NCBI GenBank assembly: GCA_947095535.1
Contig: OX352772.1
Coordinates: 217,545,346-217,609,345, forward strand
From: Poecilobothrus nobilitatus
Lineage: Eukaryota; Arthropoda; Insecta; Diptera; Dolichopodidae
Direction: 5' to 3'
Length of the DNA: 64,000 nucleotides
Made by a program: the position numbers and the translations under genes. Within the stretch, counting starts at the first letter, position 1. Each line of letters starts with the position of its first letter. The notes under the pieces are model-generated. The model was not told where the DNA came from and ran no database searches. It saw only the letters and a program-made list of their open reading frames with translations. Below are positions 22,760 through 35,098 of this stretch, piece after piece.

Positions 22760-22855
22760 TTTTCAATATAAAAATGTAAAAATTTAAATTTCATTTTCAA
22801 TATAAAAATGTAAAAATTTAAATTTCATTTTCAATATAAAAATGTCAAAATTTTA
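22760..22855. repeat. 34-bp minisatellite, three copies (U4)
   Basis: There are three copies of the 34-bp unit, the last with the gtcaaaatttt variant, against two in U1, U2 and U8. The extra copy is exact, as expected from slippage. Three-copy versions also occur at 34280-34375, 38249-38345 and 42629-42723. Confidence 0.75.
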
Positions 22856-23590
22856 ATAGTTTGTATAAAGATAAGATTTTGCATTTACATATAGAATTTA
22901 CTAAAAATGTTGCCATTTACGTTTAGAATCAATTAAATATTGAAATAAATGATAAAATATGTTTATTTTTTCATTTAAAAAAGTTAAAATTAATTTATTT
23001 ACGTTTTCAATACAAAGATGTAAATAATTTTTTATTTTACATATGTAAATTTGAATTATCTGTAACTACCTGAATATTTTTTGTACAACCCTTTTTTATT
23101 ATTTAAAAATTCCATTCTGATTTTTGGACAAATTTTACAATGGCAATTCTTTCCATATATGTATATAAAAAAAATAATAGGAATGGATTAAAATGTCAAA
23201 ATGCAGTCGACAATTATTTTCTTAACAAAATGTTCATTTTTATATGAAAAAATTTAAAAATATTATTTTCGCGAAAAATAATGGAAAAGAGTTTATTTTG
23301 TTTTACAAATTTAAATTCTAACGGGGAAAGACTATTGAATTTGGGCCATTTTTCGAGGAGTTTCTGCACTCGTCGCCTTTTTTTTAGCTGGATTACACTT
23401 CATATACTCGTAAGTCGTACGTGCCCACGGGTGGTTGACTTAAAACATTTTTCTTTTTTTGGCAAAAATGCTGGAAAAGTCAAAATATTTCCACTCAATG
23501 TCAAAAATAGCGCCATATTTTAATTGCCGCCATATGATTTTTTTTTAAATTGTCAAAAGTCATATGTCTAGCGAGTTTTGAATCCATTAT

Positions 23591-23941
23591 GTGAAAAAAT
23601 TAGAGGAACTCAATTCCATTTTAAGGCCTAAGTTTTCTCGTATCTTACAATCAAAGAAGATAGATTTACCGGAATTACAAGATTGGACAAGTTGTAATTA
23701 TTCCTATAATTAATTCTCTTAACTTTAAATAATAATTCTATTTAATATAAAAATAAACTATTTTTTAATTTAAGGTGAGATAGATGAAATTTGTCAAAAA
23801 AAAAAATGTAAAGAAGCAGCAAAACAAGTAAAGGGAACTGTCTGGGTTGAAGACTCATGTTTGCGGGAGGACTGTATTAAATGCTCGAAGGCTGGGAAGG
23901 AAAATCAGCTCAACCTGCTTGTACTTTAGCATATTGTGAAG
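23591..23941 (+). pseudogene. ITPA gene fragment, U4
   Basis: All three blocks are present. Block one and the intron are retained, although the donor context changed to ttgtaatt. The A-run in block two is expanded and shifts the frame, TGGTT to GGGTT changes one residue of the VLVEDTC motif region, and block three is recognisable (MLEGW). Confidence 0.75.
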
Positions 23942-24511
23942 GTGAAATTTATAATTGTTAATTTTTATGATTGAAATAAAATTTGTTATTACAATATAAT
24001 TTGTTTTTTTAATTAAAAATTCGAAAAATAAAATAGAAAATAAATATACGTTTGGCGACATCTAGTGATTTTAAAGTGAAACTGTTTAGTGACATCCATT
24101 GGCCTTTTAGATGAAGTAGTTTATTGAAACTAGGAGCACTTCCAGCGATGGCGGCGCTAACGTCTAAAACTTTTAAGTAGGCTATCTATTATTAACATAT
24201 TATATTATATATGTAGGTACATGTCCCATAATTTTATATATATCAATAATACCATAATATAAACAATAATATTCCACAATCAGCTACTCCTCGCTAACCG
24301 CACGAGCCAACGCAGAAAGCTGAGTTCCAACAAATTTGTTTTATCAAAAATTTAGATAAGTCAAACAAATGGCAAATATTCCACCGATTGTCAAAAATAG
24401 CACCATTATCGTATTTTTTGTTACTAATTTGTTTTTATTACCTCTGTTATGAAATTTTTTAAATTGTCAAAAGTCATATGTTATAGTCAGTTTTGAATCG
24501 AATAGCAATTA

Positions 24512-25055
24512 AGGTAATGGCCCAATGTTTACTTTCCTTCCTTTACTTCCATCGAAAACTTTGACAGTTGAAATGAATTACATTATTTCTTATGGTACTT
24601 GGCCAAATATACAAAGTATTCAAAGTATGTTCGCAAACGAAGCAAAGTACAGATTTGAAGAATTTTCAATACCGTACTTTGCGTTGAAACTTTGACATTC
24701 GATATTTGAATTGGTTTAAATATCGAATGTCAAAGACTAAAAGTTCTAAATAGTGGAGAATAGGTGGAAATTTCGTACAATCCATGAATTTGACGATTGC
24801 TATAAATGTCCCGAACCCACAATCTTCTCCTATTTGCTACTGAATACAAATATTTGTACGTTTCATATAAAATGATTACAATTTCTAAAATTTTGTTTAT
24901 ATCCATTCCAGAAAAAATAAATTCAACAAAAGTCAAAGCAAATAATGCAAAGTAATCATTGGGCCAGTATTTACTTTGTTAACTTTGCTTCGTTTTAATA
25001 CTTTGAAAAAGTATTCAAAATAAAGGAAGCAAAGTAAGCATTGGGCCCATCACCT
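24512..25055. mobile_element. MITE-1 with internal fold-back, U4
   Basis: The ends are as in the other copies. In its middle, the normal sequence after gatatttgaattg is replaced by an inverted copy of the preceding bases (see the hairpin at 24690-24735). Confidence 0.7.
24690..24735. repeat. Fold-back inverted repeat inside MITE-1, U4
   Basis: The 18-bp arms ctttgacattcgatattt and aaatatcgaatgtcaaag are perfect complements around a 10-base loop. Units without it have only the left arm. It looks like a snap-back replication error that copied the left arm in reverse. U8 carries the same structure (56871-56916). Confidence 0.8.
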
Positions 25056-27067
25056 TTAGAGCCGTATGTTTGCATACGTATAATATTTCGCGGATAATAC
25101 CAGATCAGTCTCAAATCTCAATAGCATTTAAGAGACTTACATGTTTAAACTTGAAATCGTATGTTGACACTGAGATAAAATTGAACTAAACTAATACCAA
25201 AATATATTGAAATCACATCCACCCACACGTACAAAAATCATAAAATCACCCATTTTATGATTTTTGTACTACATAGTGTTTTTTAATATGTTATTAATAT
25301 AAATAACATAGTTAGGTACATTTATAAATATAGTTAGGTATATAGTAATAAATATAATTAGGCATATTTTATATATTCAAATATAAATATACATACATAC
25401 AATATCAATTAGAATAAAACTTCAACGGTATTACGACCGGTTACTTCTGATCTCAGATGTGAACACAAAGTTGATAACGGTCATTCACATAAGTATTAGC
25501 TTGTGTACGACCCTAAATGTTTAATATGTTTTGCTTTGTGAATTGTTACAAAATTCAAATAAGATTGTAAGATTCCAATACGATTATAAAGTGTATAAAA
25601 GAAAATAATATAATAATACGAAATCAAAATCAAAAAAATTAAGATAATAATGGCTTGGAAGTAACTGGAGCTACATATATGTATATATGTATATTCAACG
25701 ACGAAGCGTGACTTTTTTAGGGACGGAAGCACACTAAGTTATGATCCTTTTTTCATAGGGTTTTTATTTTATTTGCGACAACTCACAATCATTTTTACAT
25801 ATTTTGTTTACTTTAATATTTTGTTTTTCTTCGAAATCTCATGAAGATAATAATCTTTCCTTCTAAAAATAATTTTTCTTCTATCACATAGTTGCAAGAA
25901 TCCATCTCGAATATTCTAGGATTGGTATGCATAAAATTAATATAAAATGAACTTGTTTATTTTGAATTTTACCAATATTAAAGTTAAAACAAAACTGTTA
26001 GTTACCTAAATATTGCAATATTTTAAGTAATCTTAAACAAGTGATGCAAATTTATTTAGTAATGCTCAAATACACTGAATAATACTGCACCATATTGAAA
26101 GAGAAAAAATTTTGTATCTTTTATTAATATAAATTTAAAATAATAATTAATATCAGATAACTAATCAACAGTCCTGTAAAATAACTAAAAACAAAAAAAA
26201 AAATGTGATCAAAAATGTTCTAAAAAAATAAAAACAAACAACAGCCAAAAACAAATTGAAAGTCAACGAAAATTTCATACAAAATACAATGAGTTTGAAT
26301 GGCTCATTTTTCTTTCGATAATGAAGTTGGAAGAGAATTTTTTTTATGTTTGGAAATAATGTATGACAAACAAAACAAAAAACTGAAGAGAATTTTATGC
26401 TTGACAAAAATAGTTTAAAATTTAAATACTTTTTATAGATACAAAAACAACATGTACGTAAATTTTAATGTATCTATTTTAATTATTATGTCAATTGTTG
26501 TTCGTTTCGTACGTATAGTACTTTGTTGTATGTATTCAGAATCCAATCATGTTGGCTTAGTTGTATTATATTGAATAGGTTATACATACATTAGTATGTA
26601 ATTATTTTTAACTGAATATTTTTTTAAGTGAGTTTTAGTAAAAGTTGTTGCAGTTTTTAGTGGATTTATTTTTTTACGGAAGCACTCATTCTGTTCAATA
26701 TATGAAGCCTTCGGTTTTATTTATATAATCGGTTTGTTTTACTTTTTTAATTTTTAAAATTTTTAAACATGGTACGTATTAAGTTCTGTGTTCCTTTTTG
26801 TAGCAATAAGTTAAATAAAAGATATAGATTTCAATAGCTAAACTCCTACTTACATTTTTATAAATTTTAAAAAATTTAAAAATATCTCTATCGTACACAA
26901 TTTTAAACCCGATAAAAAAATGCGTTAAATCCGATAAATGCAATTTTCATAATACGATAAACCAGCGTACATATATTAAAAACCAAGACCTAAGTAAACA
27001 GGCCAAGAACTGAAAACACATGAATGTAGTTGAGAGAGAATTGCAATCGATTCTCACGTATCGCGCG

Positions 27068-27660
27068 AATTTTGTATTCGATTGTTGGATTATTTAAAAA
27101 AAAACAACAATGATTTATTTATTTTATTTAATTGTAGAACTTTATTTAATATTTTAATATTACAGTTAATCGTCTGGAATGTTAATTAGAACTAAACTTA
27201 TTTTGTACTTTCACAAGTATTTATACTACATCTTTATCTATTAAAATATAATTACTAAATGATAAATATGTACCTATTTCATCATTTAGTTTACAAAACT
27301 ATTTATTACTTTATTTTCTAATTATTACAAAGATTCATGTTTTGACCCTGTTTAATCTTTATTTATAAATTATTACTAAATGATAAATACTTATTTAATC
27401 ATTTAGTTTACAAAATTTGTTTTATTACTTTTACAAATATTCATGTTTGATCATGATAATATTGATCGTTTAGTTACATTTATTTATTTTCAATAATAAA
27501 GATCCTTTCTTTGTTATTATTTTATTATTTGTTATTTACTTTCTTAGATAGAGCTGTTAATACTTCAGCATATCTATTATCAAAACATGATTTGTCTTGT
27601 TTTGAATTTAGAGGTATATTATCTATATTTGTATGTGTATTTGTATGCATATACATAACT
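27068..27660 (-). repeat. 3' LTR of the errantivirus-like element
   Basis: This 593-bp LTR reads, in element sense, from AGTTATG to AAAATT. It contains two related inverted motifs (actaaatga ... tcatttagt) about 115 bp apart, possibly duplicated control sequence. Differences from the other LTRs include gaccctg near 27345 and agagctg near 27549. Confidence 0.9.
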
Positions 27661-28148
27661 CCTCCCTCCTTTAGATTAGAGTTCTCCTGAATTCTTTTCT
27701 TTATACAAATTTTAATTATTATAATTAAAAAAACAATTGTTATTATTGTGTAAAAACAAATCAAACTTATATTTAATATTATAGTTTCTGCTTTATTATA
27801 ATATTTATTTTCTTTTATTTCATTTAAATTATTTTCATATTTTATTACAAATTCTTCAAATGTTAATTTGTCAGTAAAATTATTTATTAATTCATTCGGA
27901 TAATAAAATCTTTCGTTTATAATTTCTTTAATATTTGAAAATTCTTGATTTACTATTTTCAATGTACAATTGTTATAATTTATTAATGTGTTACCTGTTA
28001 AAGTTAAATTTCTATTGTCACATGATTGTTTTAATGGTATTTTATGAGCATTTTTTATTACAATAGTTTCTTCATCTAGAGAAATTATTTCAGTTATTTT
28101 GTTTTTTATTAATTTACAATTCTTAGAAAAAATACAATGTTTAGACAA
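27525..28148 (-). pseudogene. env remnant (C-terminal part with membrane anchor)
   Basis: The env of errantiviruses is a class-I fusion-type glycoprotein. What remains here is about 207 residues plus some upstream open frame to near 28438. It has several Cys and Asn-X-Ser/Thr sites, a hydrophobic membrane segment near residues 123-148 and a basic cytoplasmic tail that runs into the 3' LTR, as is usual for this group. The N-terminal part, with signal peptide and cleavage site, is missing, so it is a remnant. Confidence 0.7.
27661..27674 (-). other. Polypurine tract
   Basis: On the minus strand CTAAAGGAGGGAGG lies directly before the 3' LTR start AGTTATG. This is the expected plus-strand DNA primer of LTR elements. 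Confidence 0.88.
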
Positions 28149-28434
28149 GTTTAATTCATTTATTGTTTTTCCTTGTTTATATTTATAAGTTTTATTATTA
28201 ATTTCAAATATAATTTCTTCTGAATGCTCTATTTCCTTATTTTCTATATTAGGTACAGGTAATATAATTTTTAATTCAACTTCTGTAAATGTTTTTGGTA
28301 CTTTTATAGCAAATATTAATGAATTACTCTTATATTTTATTACTCCTAATTTTATAAATTGTAATTTGTCAAAATCTATGTCATAATGTTTTATTTCTTC
28401 ATTAGTTAATATATTTGGGTGTAATAACTTATGT

Positions 28435-29604
28435 CTAGCGGAAGCTATATTGTCTTGTATATTTTCTACCTTTAATTGTTTCTTCTTCTTTGGTTTTATT
28501 ATTAGTTAATATTATTTGAGTTTTGTATTTATTAACTATTTCTTCCTTAATTGGAATATGGTCTAATAATTCTTCTTCTGCAGAATGTATAGTTGCCATT
28601 GTAATACTATTATTATCTTCTTCTAAGATATTTATTTCCTTTTCACGGGGTTTTATATGAGCGAATTTCCTCATTCTTTCTATGGTTTCAGGTTCTGACC
28701 AAACTGAATTAATATGTGTTATTTTTCGTTTCTTTAATGATTTTATTTTTGGAAGCCTTTCTAATTTTTTATTAATTTTATTTTCAAAAGGACGTTTATG
28801 TGAGATTAATTCTATTATATTAGTTTCATTTTCAATATTGAATAATAAGTCTAATTCAGATTCTTTTTCATCTTCATTATCTGATATTGTTTTATGTTCG
28901 TTTTCTGTTGTTGTCATTTCTTTGTGTGAATCAATTCTACTAAGAAAATCAGCCACTTTGTTTTCTTTTCCTTTCAAATACTCAATCTCAAACGAGTATT
29001 CTCCTAATTTTAGTAACCACCTTTGGTGTCTAGGTGATACATCTTTACCTTTATATTTTGCGTGTAGAAACTTTATTGGTTGGTGATCAGTGAAAATTTT
29101 GAATTTACTACCGTAAATGTATGGTCTAAAATAATTAACTGACCACATTATAGCTAAGAATTCCTTATCTGTTGCTGAGTAATTTCTCTCGTGATTATTT
29201 AGAGTTCGAGATGCAAAGCAGACAGGATGTCCCTCTTGAGATAATACTGCTCCAATAGCATAGTTGGAGGCGTCCGTAGTAAGTGTAAAAGGTTTTTCAA
29301 AATTTGGGTATTTTAATATAGGATGGCTTACTATTAATTTCTTTAATTTCTCAAATGCTTCAATATAATTTGGATCTTTTAAATTTATCCTTGTATCTTT
29401 CTTTAAATATTTAATAATTGGTTGAGCTATTTTTGCGTAGTTTTTCACGAATTTTCTGTAATATCCTGTTAAACCTAAAAAACTTTTTATTTGTTTTTGT
29501 GTTTTTGGGAGTTCTAATTTTTCTATAACTTTTATTTTATTTGGGTTAGGTTTCATCCCTTCATTCGTTAAAATATGACCTAAAAATTCTGTTTCCTTTT
29601 TCAA
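28435..29604 (-). pseudogene. pol fragment: RT end, RNase H, linker; integrase absent
   Basis: This 389-residue frame starts in the RT connection region (FLGHILTNEG, then SFLGLTGYYRKF). It carries an RNase H domain with LTTDASNYAIGAVLSQ, the E in the NYSATDKEFLAI motif and FTDHQPIKFL. A charged linker follows and the frame ends where env-like sequence begins. No integrase zinc finger or DDE motif follows: the whole domain is deleted near 28435-28440. Confidence 0.9.
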
Positions 29605-29617
29605 AAAATTACATTTA

Positions 29618-30520
29618 TCAATTTGTACTTTTAATTCTTTTTCCTAATATTTTAAAAATTTCTGAAATAGCTTTTATATGTTCTTTAAGAGAAGTACTAA
29701 ATATTAAAATGTCGTCTAAATATACTACACAGTTTTTATTTATTTGATTTCTTAAAATATCATTTATCAGTCTTTGAAACGTAGCTGGAGCATTCTTTAA
29801 ACCAAATGGCATTCTATTAAATTCATATAATCCGAAAGGAGTGACGAAAGCTGTCTTTTTTCTATCCTCCTCTTTTATCATTATTTGATGATAACCTTTA
29901 GCTAAATCTAGAGTAGTGAAATATTGTGCTCTACCTATTTTGTCTAACAATGAATCTATATTTGGTAAAGGAAATTTATCATCGATTGTTACTTCATTTA
30001 GTCGTCTATAATCTACTACTAGTCTATATTTTTTCTTTCCTGAATTGTCTACTTTCTTTGGTACTATTAATAATGGACTTGAATATCTTGAATTACTTTT
30101 CCTAATAATTCCTTGATCTTCCATTTCTTTTACTTGTTTTCTAACTTCTAACTCGTGTTGTGGTGGGTATCTATATAATTTCGAATTAATTTGTTGGTCC
30201 GTCGTTGTTATAATTTCATGTTCTACTTCAGGAGTACTTGTTAACATATCTCCTTCTTTAAAAAATATATTGGAAAATTTTTTTAAAATTTTTGCTACTT
30301 CTTCATATTCTTCCATATTTAAGTGTTTTAAATCTAAATGTTCTAATATATTTTTACCAATTGTCTCTAACGTGTGGATTTCATTTGGAATATATGGTTT
30401 ATTTATAAATTTTAGTTTTTGATTATTGAGAGTTATGGTTCCCTCTTCTAAATCAATTAGGGTATCTAGATTGGTTAATAAATCATTTCCTATGATAAAT
30501 TGATACTTTCTATTCGGCAA
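29618..30520 (-). pseudogene. pol fragment: reverse transcriptase N-terminal part
   Basis: This frame of about 300 residues contains RT motifs in order: YRLVVDYRRLN, LDLAKGYHQI, FGLKNAPATFQ and YLDDILIFS, the catalytic YxDD-type box. It ends at about 29618 by frameshift, and the RT domain continues in the next frame from 29604. The break makes a full polymerase impossible without recoding. Confidence 0.92.
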
Positions 30521-30765
30521 GTTCTTTTTTTTCCATCTTATTATTGCTCCAGGAGAAGCTTTAAATTCTTTGGGTGCTGAAGTATGAACTTCGAAGTTAA
30601 TGGAATCTTTGCCATTTATTGTGGAAAATTGAATTGGAGGTATTTTTATCTCTTTAAAATTTTTTATTCTATCATCTATTATGCTTAGTGTAGATCCCGT
30701 GTCTATTAAAGCAAAAAACTTTCTATTATTTATTGTTAATTGAATTATAGGTAAATTTTCCGAGG
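30521..30765 (-). pseudogene. Protease region (DTG motif)
   Basis: An aspartic-protease active site, ALIDTGS, is read on the minus strand at about 30692-30712, between gag and RT. This is the expected order gag-PR-RT. I did not establish whether its frame joins the RT frame without a shift; the T-run near 30524-30532 is a candidate shift site. Confidence 0.6.
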
Positions 30766-31971
30766 CTAGTTCATAAAAAACTCTACATTATTCGATTCAT
30801 CTATTTTTTCAAATTCTTCCTGTCTTTGCCTAGTATAATCCTGTTGTTGGCGATATTGGCCCGGATTTCTACTGGGGTTTCCTGACTTTTGGTAAGAATT
30901 GCGATTCGATTGGATATTTGCTATATCCATTGGTTCTCCCTGATCATGTTTAATAAAACTTTGTTGGCGATAGTGTCCTGAGTTATTATTATTTTTAAAT
31001 TGACCTGAGCCGAAATTACTTTTAAAATTTCCTGAATTATTTCTATTAAAGTTATTTGTATTTTCATAATTATTATTTCTATTATATCGATTGACATTAT
31101 TATTATAATTATTACTTCTTTGATAATTCTGTTGAAAGCGATTTTTGCCCGAATTATCATGAGAAGTTTTACTAATAATGTTACTACTTTTATTGTTTCT
31201 AAAATTATTTTTATAATTATTTGAATTTTGTTTTTTGTATTCGTCCCTAATACATGAGTCCTCGTAACGTCTTTCTCTCATTATAGTCAATATTCTACCT
31301 AAGTCTCTTTCGCTATAAATTTTATCTAACAGTACACCCTGAGTAATTTCTTTTATTGTATTTATTAATATACTACTAACATTACTTAAGTCTATATAAT
31401 TTTGGTCACTATAATAAACTTGTACCTCGTCTGACTTATATTTTATATTTTGTATAGTAATTGCTAGTTCACTTACCGAATTTGCTTTAATGTTGGAAAT
31501 CATCTTGTAGATTTCTGATGGTTCAGCATCCGGTCTATACCTCATTTTCAGGATTAACTTGATTGTTTCCCAATCTGATGGATCTGGGATGTTGATTATG
31601 CTATTTTTTGCTTCACCTTGAATTCTTTCAAAGTAAATAGCTCGAGTAATTGATTTTTTTGATTCCTCATCTGCTACTGTTGCTAGCTGGTATTCTACGT
31701 TGCTGATGAAAGAATTGATGCTAATGTCCCCTTTTCCAGTAAAGGTTGACATGTACTGTACTGTTTTATTAATGTTATGGTTAGGTGTTATTGTTGGTGC
31801 TGCTTGCAATATTGGTTGTTGATTTGTATGCATATTTCTGTGCTGCTCCGTTAATGCTTGGATTTGCATTTGCTGTTGTTGTAGTTGTTGTACGAGTTCT
31901 AATTGTTGATGTTGATCCATTTCTACGATGTCGATGTTTCTATTTATATCAAATTGTTTAGCTCTACTCAT
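30766..31971 (-). CDS. gag-like protein (401 residues)
   Basis: This is the nucleocapsid/capsid precursor of the LTR element. It has a Gln-rich N-terminal helix (about residues 20-50), a capsid-like middle (about 70-240) and a very Asn/Arg-rich basic C-terminus (about 245-360). No CCHC zinc knuckle is present, as is usual for errantiviral Gag, whose basic tail serves RNA binding. The frame is open and starts with ATG 299 bp downstream of the primer site. The first 185 or so residues are duplicated at 35368-35940. Confidence 0.88.
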   Translation of the reverse strand: MSRAKQFDINRNIDIVEMDQHQQLELVQQLQQQQMQIQALTEQHRNMHTNQQPILQAAPTITPNHNINKTVQYMSTFTGKGDISINSFISNVEYQLATVADEESKKSITRAIYFERIQGEAKNSIINIPDPSDWETIKLILKMRYRPDAEPSEIYKMISNIKANSVSELAITIQNIKYKSDEVQVYYSDQNYIDLSNVSSILINTIKEITQGVLLDKIYSERDLGRILTIMRERRYEDSCIRDEYKKQNSNNYKNNFRNNKSSNIISKTSHDNSGKNRFQQNYQRSNNYNNNVNRYNRNNNYENTNNFNRNNSGNFKSNFGSGQFKNNNNSGHYRQQSFIKHDQGEPMDIANIQSNRNSYQKSGNPSRNPGQYRQQQDYTRQRQEEFEKIDESNNVEFFMN

Positions 31972-32271
31972 AAAATTTGGTTTATTATTTATTAAATTAA
32001 GCTTTTTTTTATTCTAGAAATATTCTGTTGAAGCAATATTGGCCCGAATATTCTAGATTTCACTTTTCTTTAATATTTTTGTTTTTATTTTACCGGTGTT
32101 AATAAAAGTTTTATTTAAAAAATTTTACTTTATTATTTACCGATCGATTCGTTTCACTGAATAGTTTTTTCTTAATATATACCACTCTTGTGCTTTAAGC
32201 AGACTCACTTAAAGTTTGCGAAGAAAAAAGTCTTATTTCACAGAAAATGTTTTGTATATATATTTAAAACT
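31972..32271 (-). other. 5' leader of the LTR element
   Basis: This untranslated leader between primer site and gag ATG presumably contains the packaging signal. No motif is recognised. It is duplicated exactly or nearly so at 35941-36240. Confidence 0.6.
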
Positions 32272-32289
32272 ATCCTACCGACTGCGCCA
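32272..32289 (-). other. Primer-binding site, tRNA-Ser
   Basis: The minus strand reads TGGCGCAGTCGGTAGGAT, complementary to the 3' end of insect tRNA-Ser including CCA. It overlaps the last base of the 5' LTR by one, a known habit of errantiviruses. A second copy lies at 36241-36258. Confidence 0.9.
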
Positions 32290-32880
32290 ATTTTGTATTC
32301 GATTGTTGGATTATTTAAAAAAAAACAACAATGATTTATTTATTTTATTTAATTGTAGAACTTTATTTAATATTTTAATATTACAGTTAATCGTCTGGAA
32401 TGTTAATTAGAACTAAACTTATTTTGTACTTTCACAAGTATTTATACTACATCTTTATCTATTAAAATATAATTACTAAATGATAAATATGTACCTATTT
32501 CATCATTTAGTTTACAAAACTATTTATTACTTTATTTTCTAATTATTACAAAGATTCATGTTTTATCCTGTTTAATCTTTATTTATAAATTATTACTAAA
32601 TGATAAATACTTATTTAATCATTTAGTTTACAAAATTTGTTTTATTACTTTTACAAATATTCATGTTTGATCATGATAATATTGATCGTTTAGTTACATT
32701 TATTTATTTTCAATAATAAAGATCCTTTCTTTGTTATTATTTTATTATTTGTTATTTACTTTCTTAGATATAGCTGTTAATACTTCAGCATATCTATTAT
32801 CAAAACATGATTTGTCTTGTTTTGAATTTAGAGGTATATTATCTATATTTGTATGTGTATTTGTATGCATATACATAACT
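32289..32880 (-). repeat. 5' LTR of the errantivirus-like element
   Basis: This 592-bp LTR is almost identical to 27068-27660 and ends at CGCG (32881), the right target duplication. It differs by one missing base near 32562 (ttttatcctg) and by atagctg near 32767. Confidence 0.9.
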
Positions 32881-33834
32881 CGCGTATGAATAATTTCATA
32901 ATTGATGTGAGTCGCGATTATAGCCATAAAGTGTGTAGAAAATTTTAAAATATGAAAATAGTCTCGACGTATACTATTACGATATTGAGGCAATTTATCT
33001 TAAGAAGCTTTTAAAATAAAAAATTTAAAGGAAGACAATTTTTTAAATGTATACTTATGAATGAAAATACTATATTTTAAAATATTTTTCTTTAATGAAT
33101 TATGTAAAAAAGATGCGACTTGGACCAAATTGAATAAAGTTAATCGTTTTTGTGTTATTTCCAAATTTATAGTCGGCCCCCTACTTTTTCCATAAGACTG
33201 CGTGTAAATTTGTTAAAAGCTGTCCCCTTATTAAGCTTTTACTCTCTGCACTTCATGGCCTGATAATTGATGTGAGTCTCGTTAAAAACGTATAAAAAAA
33301 AAGTTTTTTTGATATACGCTAAAAGCATACGATAAAAATCATAGTCCAAAGTTTCATAATACTAACACTATTAAAACTATCGGAGATAGCGTGAATCGTA
33401 CGATAAATTTTTTCATAATAAGGGGGTAAAATTTTGAATAACCTTAATTAAATTAAATCTTAATTTAAAAAAAAAAATATCAATTATTAAGTAATACAAA
33501 AACTTAAAATCTCTGAATGAAACTGGTTATAGAAAACTGCTTATTTTAATAAATATAAGCAGCTGAGTGAACGAAATGTATACATATTATAAAATTGCAT
33601 ATATATTGTTTTGATTAAATACCTCAAGATAGGAAAACACATAAGAAGAAAAGAAACAACCATACCTAACTTCCCATCTGTTAATTAATATATCTAGCTA
33701 GCAACATAACAAAATTTTTCATCGGCTGTTTAACAGAAATACATTTTCATCTAGAGGCGACGTCATACCTTTTTTCATCGCCTAAGTCTATGAAATGAGA
33801 ATAAGAGAATATGGGTGTTCGTTTTATTTTTATT

Positions 33835-34060
33835 ATTCATTACTATCATTGTTACTATTATTAATATTATTACTATTATTATTACTAATATTTTTATTAT
33901 TGTTATTATTAATGTAATTATTATTATCATTAATTATATGATATACATTATTACGATATGAAATTACTACACATTTTTTATTTATACGACCGGACCGGGG
34001 TTTGAACCCAAGATCCTTCGATTGAAAGGTTGACGACTTAACCACTGCGCCATGAGTCAG
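33835..34060 (-). repeat. tRNA-derived SINE-like repeat, U5 left copy
   Basis: The head at 33988-34060 has intact A and B boxes. The ATT-rich tail is longer than in U4 by an extra attattaat-type insertion. It is duplicated at 37805-38030. Confidence 0.6.
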
Positions 34061-35098
34061 ATAACTCATAACAGAATTGACTAAATTTGTTTTATATGAA
34101 ATTCAAAAGGGTTGTACAAGAAATTTACATAACAAATAACAAATTTATGAAAATTAACATAATAATTTTTTTTTATATACTAGAATTGGAATTTCTTAAA
34201 TTGGTAGGAGGAATTGTTAGAGACAGCCCCAAACTATAGAAAATTTAAATCTCATAATATAAGAGTTAATAATTTTAGGTTTTCAATATAAAAATGTAAA
34301 AATTTAAATTTCATTTTCAATATAAAAATGTAAAAATTTAAATTTCATTTTCAATATAAAAATGTCAAAATTTTAATAGTTTGTATACAGATAAGATTTT
34401 GCATTTACATATAGAATTTACTAAAAATGTTGCCATTTACGTTTAGAATCAATTAAATATTGAAATAAATGATAAAATATGTTTATTTTTTCATTTACAA
34501 AAGTTAACATTAATTTATTTACGTTTTCAATACAAAGATGTAAATAAATTTTTATTTTATGTAAATTTGAATTATCTGTAACTACCTGAATATTTTTTGT
34601 ACAACCCTTTTTCATTATTTAAAAATTCCATTTTGATTTTTGGACAAATTTTACAATGGCAATTCTTTTTATATATTTATATAAAAAAAATAATAGGAAT
34701 GGATTAAAACGTCAAAATGCAGTCGACAATTATTTTCTTAACAAAATGTTCATTTTTATATGAAAAAATTTAAAAATATTATTTTCGCGAAAAATAATGG
34801 AAAAGAATTTATTTTGTTTTACAAATTTAAATTCTAACGGGGAAGGACTATTGAATTTGGTCTTTTTTGGGTGAGTTCTGCACTCGTGGCCTTTTTTTAG
34901 CTGGGTTAGACATCATATACTCGTACATGCCCACGGGTGGTTGACTTAAAACATTTTTCTTTTTTGGCAAAAATGCTGGAAAAGTCAAAGTATTTCCTCA
35001 ATTTCAAAAAAAGCGCCATATTTTTATTACCGCCATATGAATTCTTTTAAATTGTCAAATACATATGACTGTCTAGCCTTGGGTTTTGAATCCATTAT

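Larger units (their letters stand above)
20744..26450. repeat. Macrosatellite unit U4 (with segment X, empty P site)
   Basis: This 5.7-kb unit contains the mini frame (21062-21130), segment X (21277-21779), SINE (22322-22543), minisatellite, ITPA fragment, MITE-1 with fold-back, empty P site, hairpin and type I tail. U8 is its counterpart in the second higher-order copy and shares the fold-back and the same small tail differences. Confidence 0.85.
27068..32880 (-). mobile_element. Errantivirus-like LTR retrotransposon, integrase-deleted
   Basis: This 5813-bp gypsy-group element lies on the minus strand. Evidence includes paired LTRs, a 4-bp target duplication CGCG (27064-27067 and 32881-32884), a tRNA-Ser primer site, a polypurine tract, gag, protease DTG, reverse transcriptase, RNase H and the end of an env. 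U9 (59236-59260) shows the empty site (tatcgcgcgtatgaa). The integrase domain and the N-terminal part of env are absent, and pol is frameshifted, so it cannot be autonomous as it stands. The LTRs differ at only a few positions by eye, pointing to a recent insertion. Confidence 0.92.

Noticed and set aside
28682..29086. Plus-strand open frame of 134 codons
   Set aside because: It lies antisense to the RNase H and linker region of pol, so it is a coding shadow.
32745..32993. Minus-strand open frame in the 5' LTR, and its twin at 36715-36963
   Set aside because: It is the LTR copy of the env tail plus flanking unit sequence, not a separate gene.
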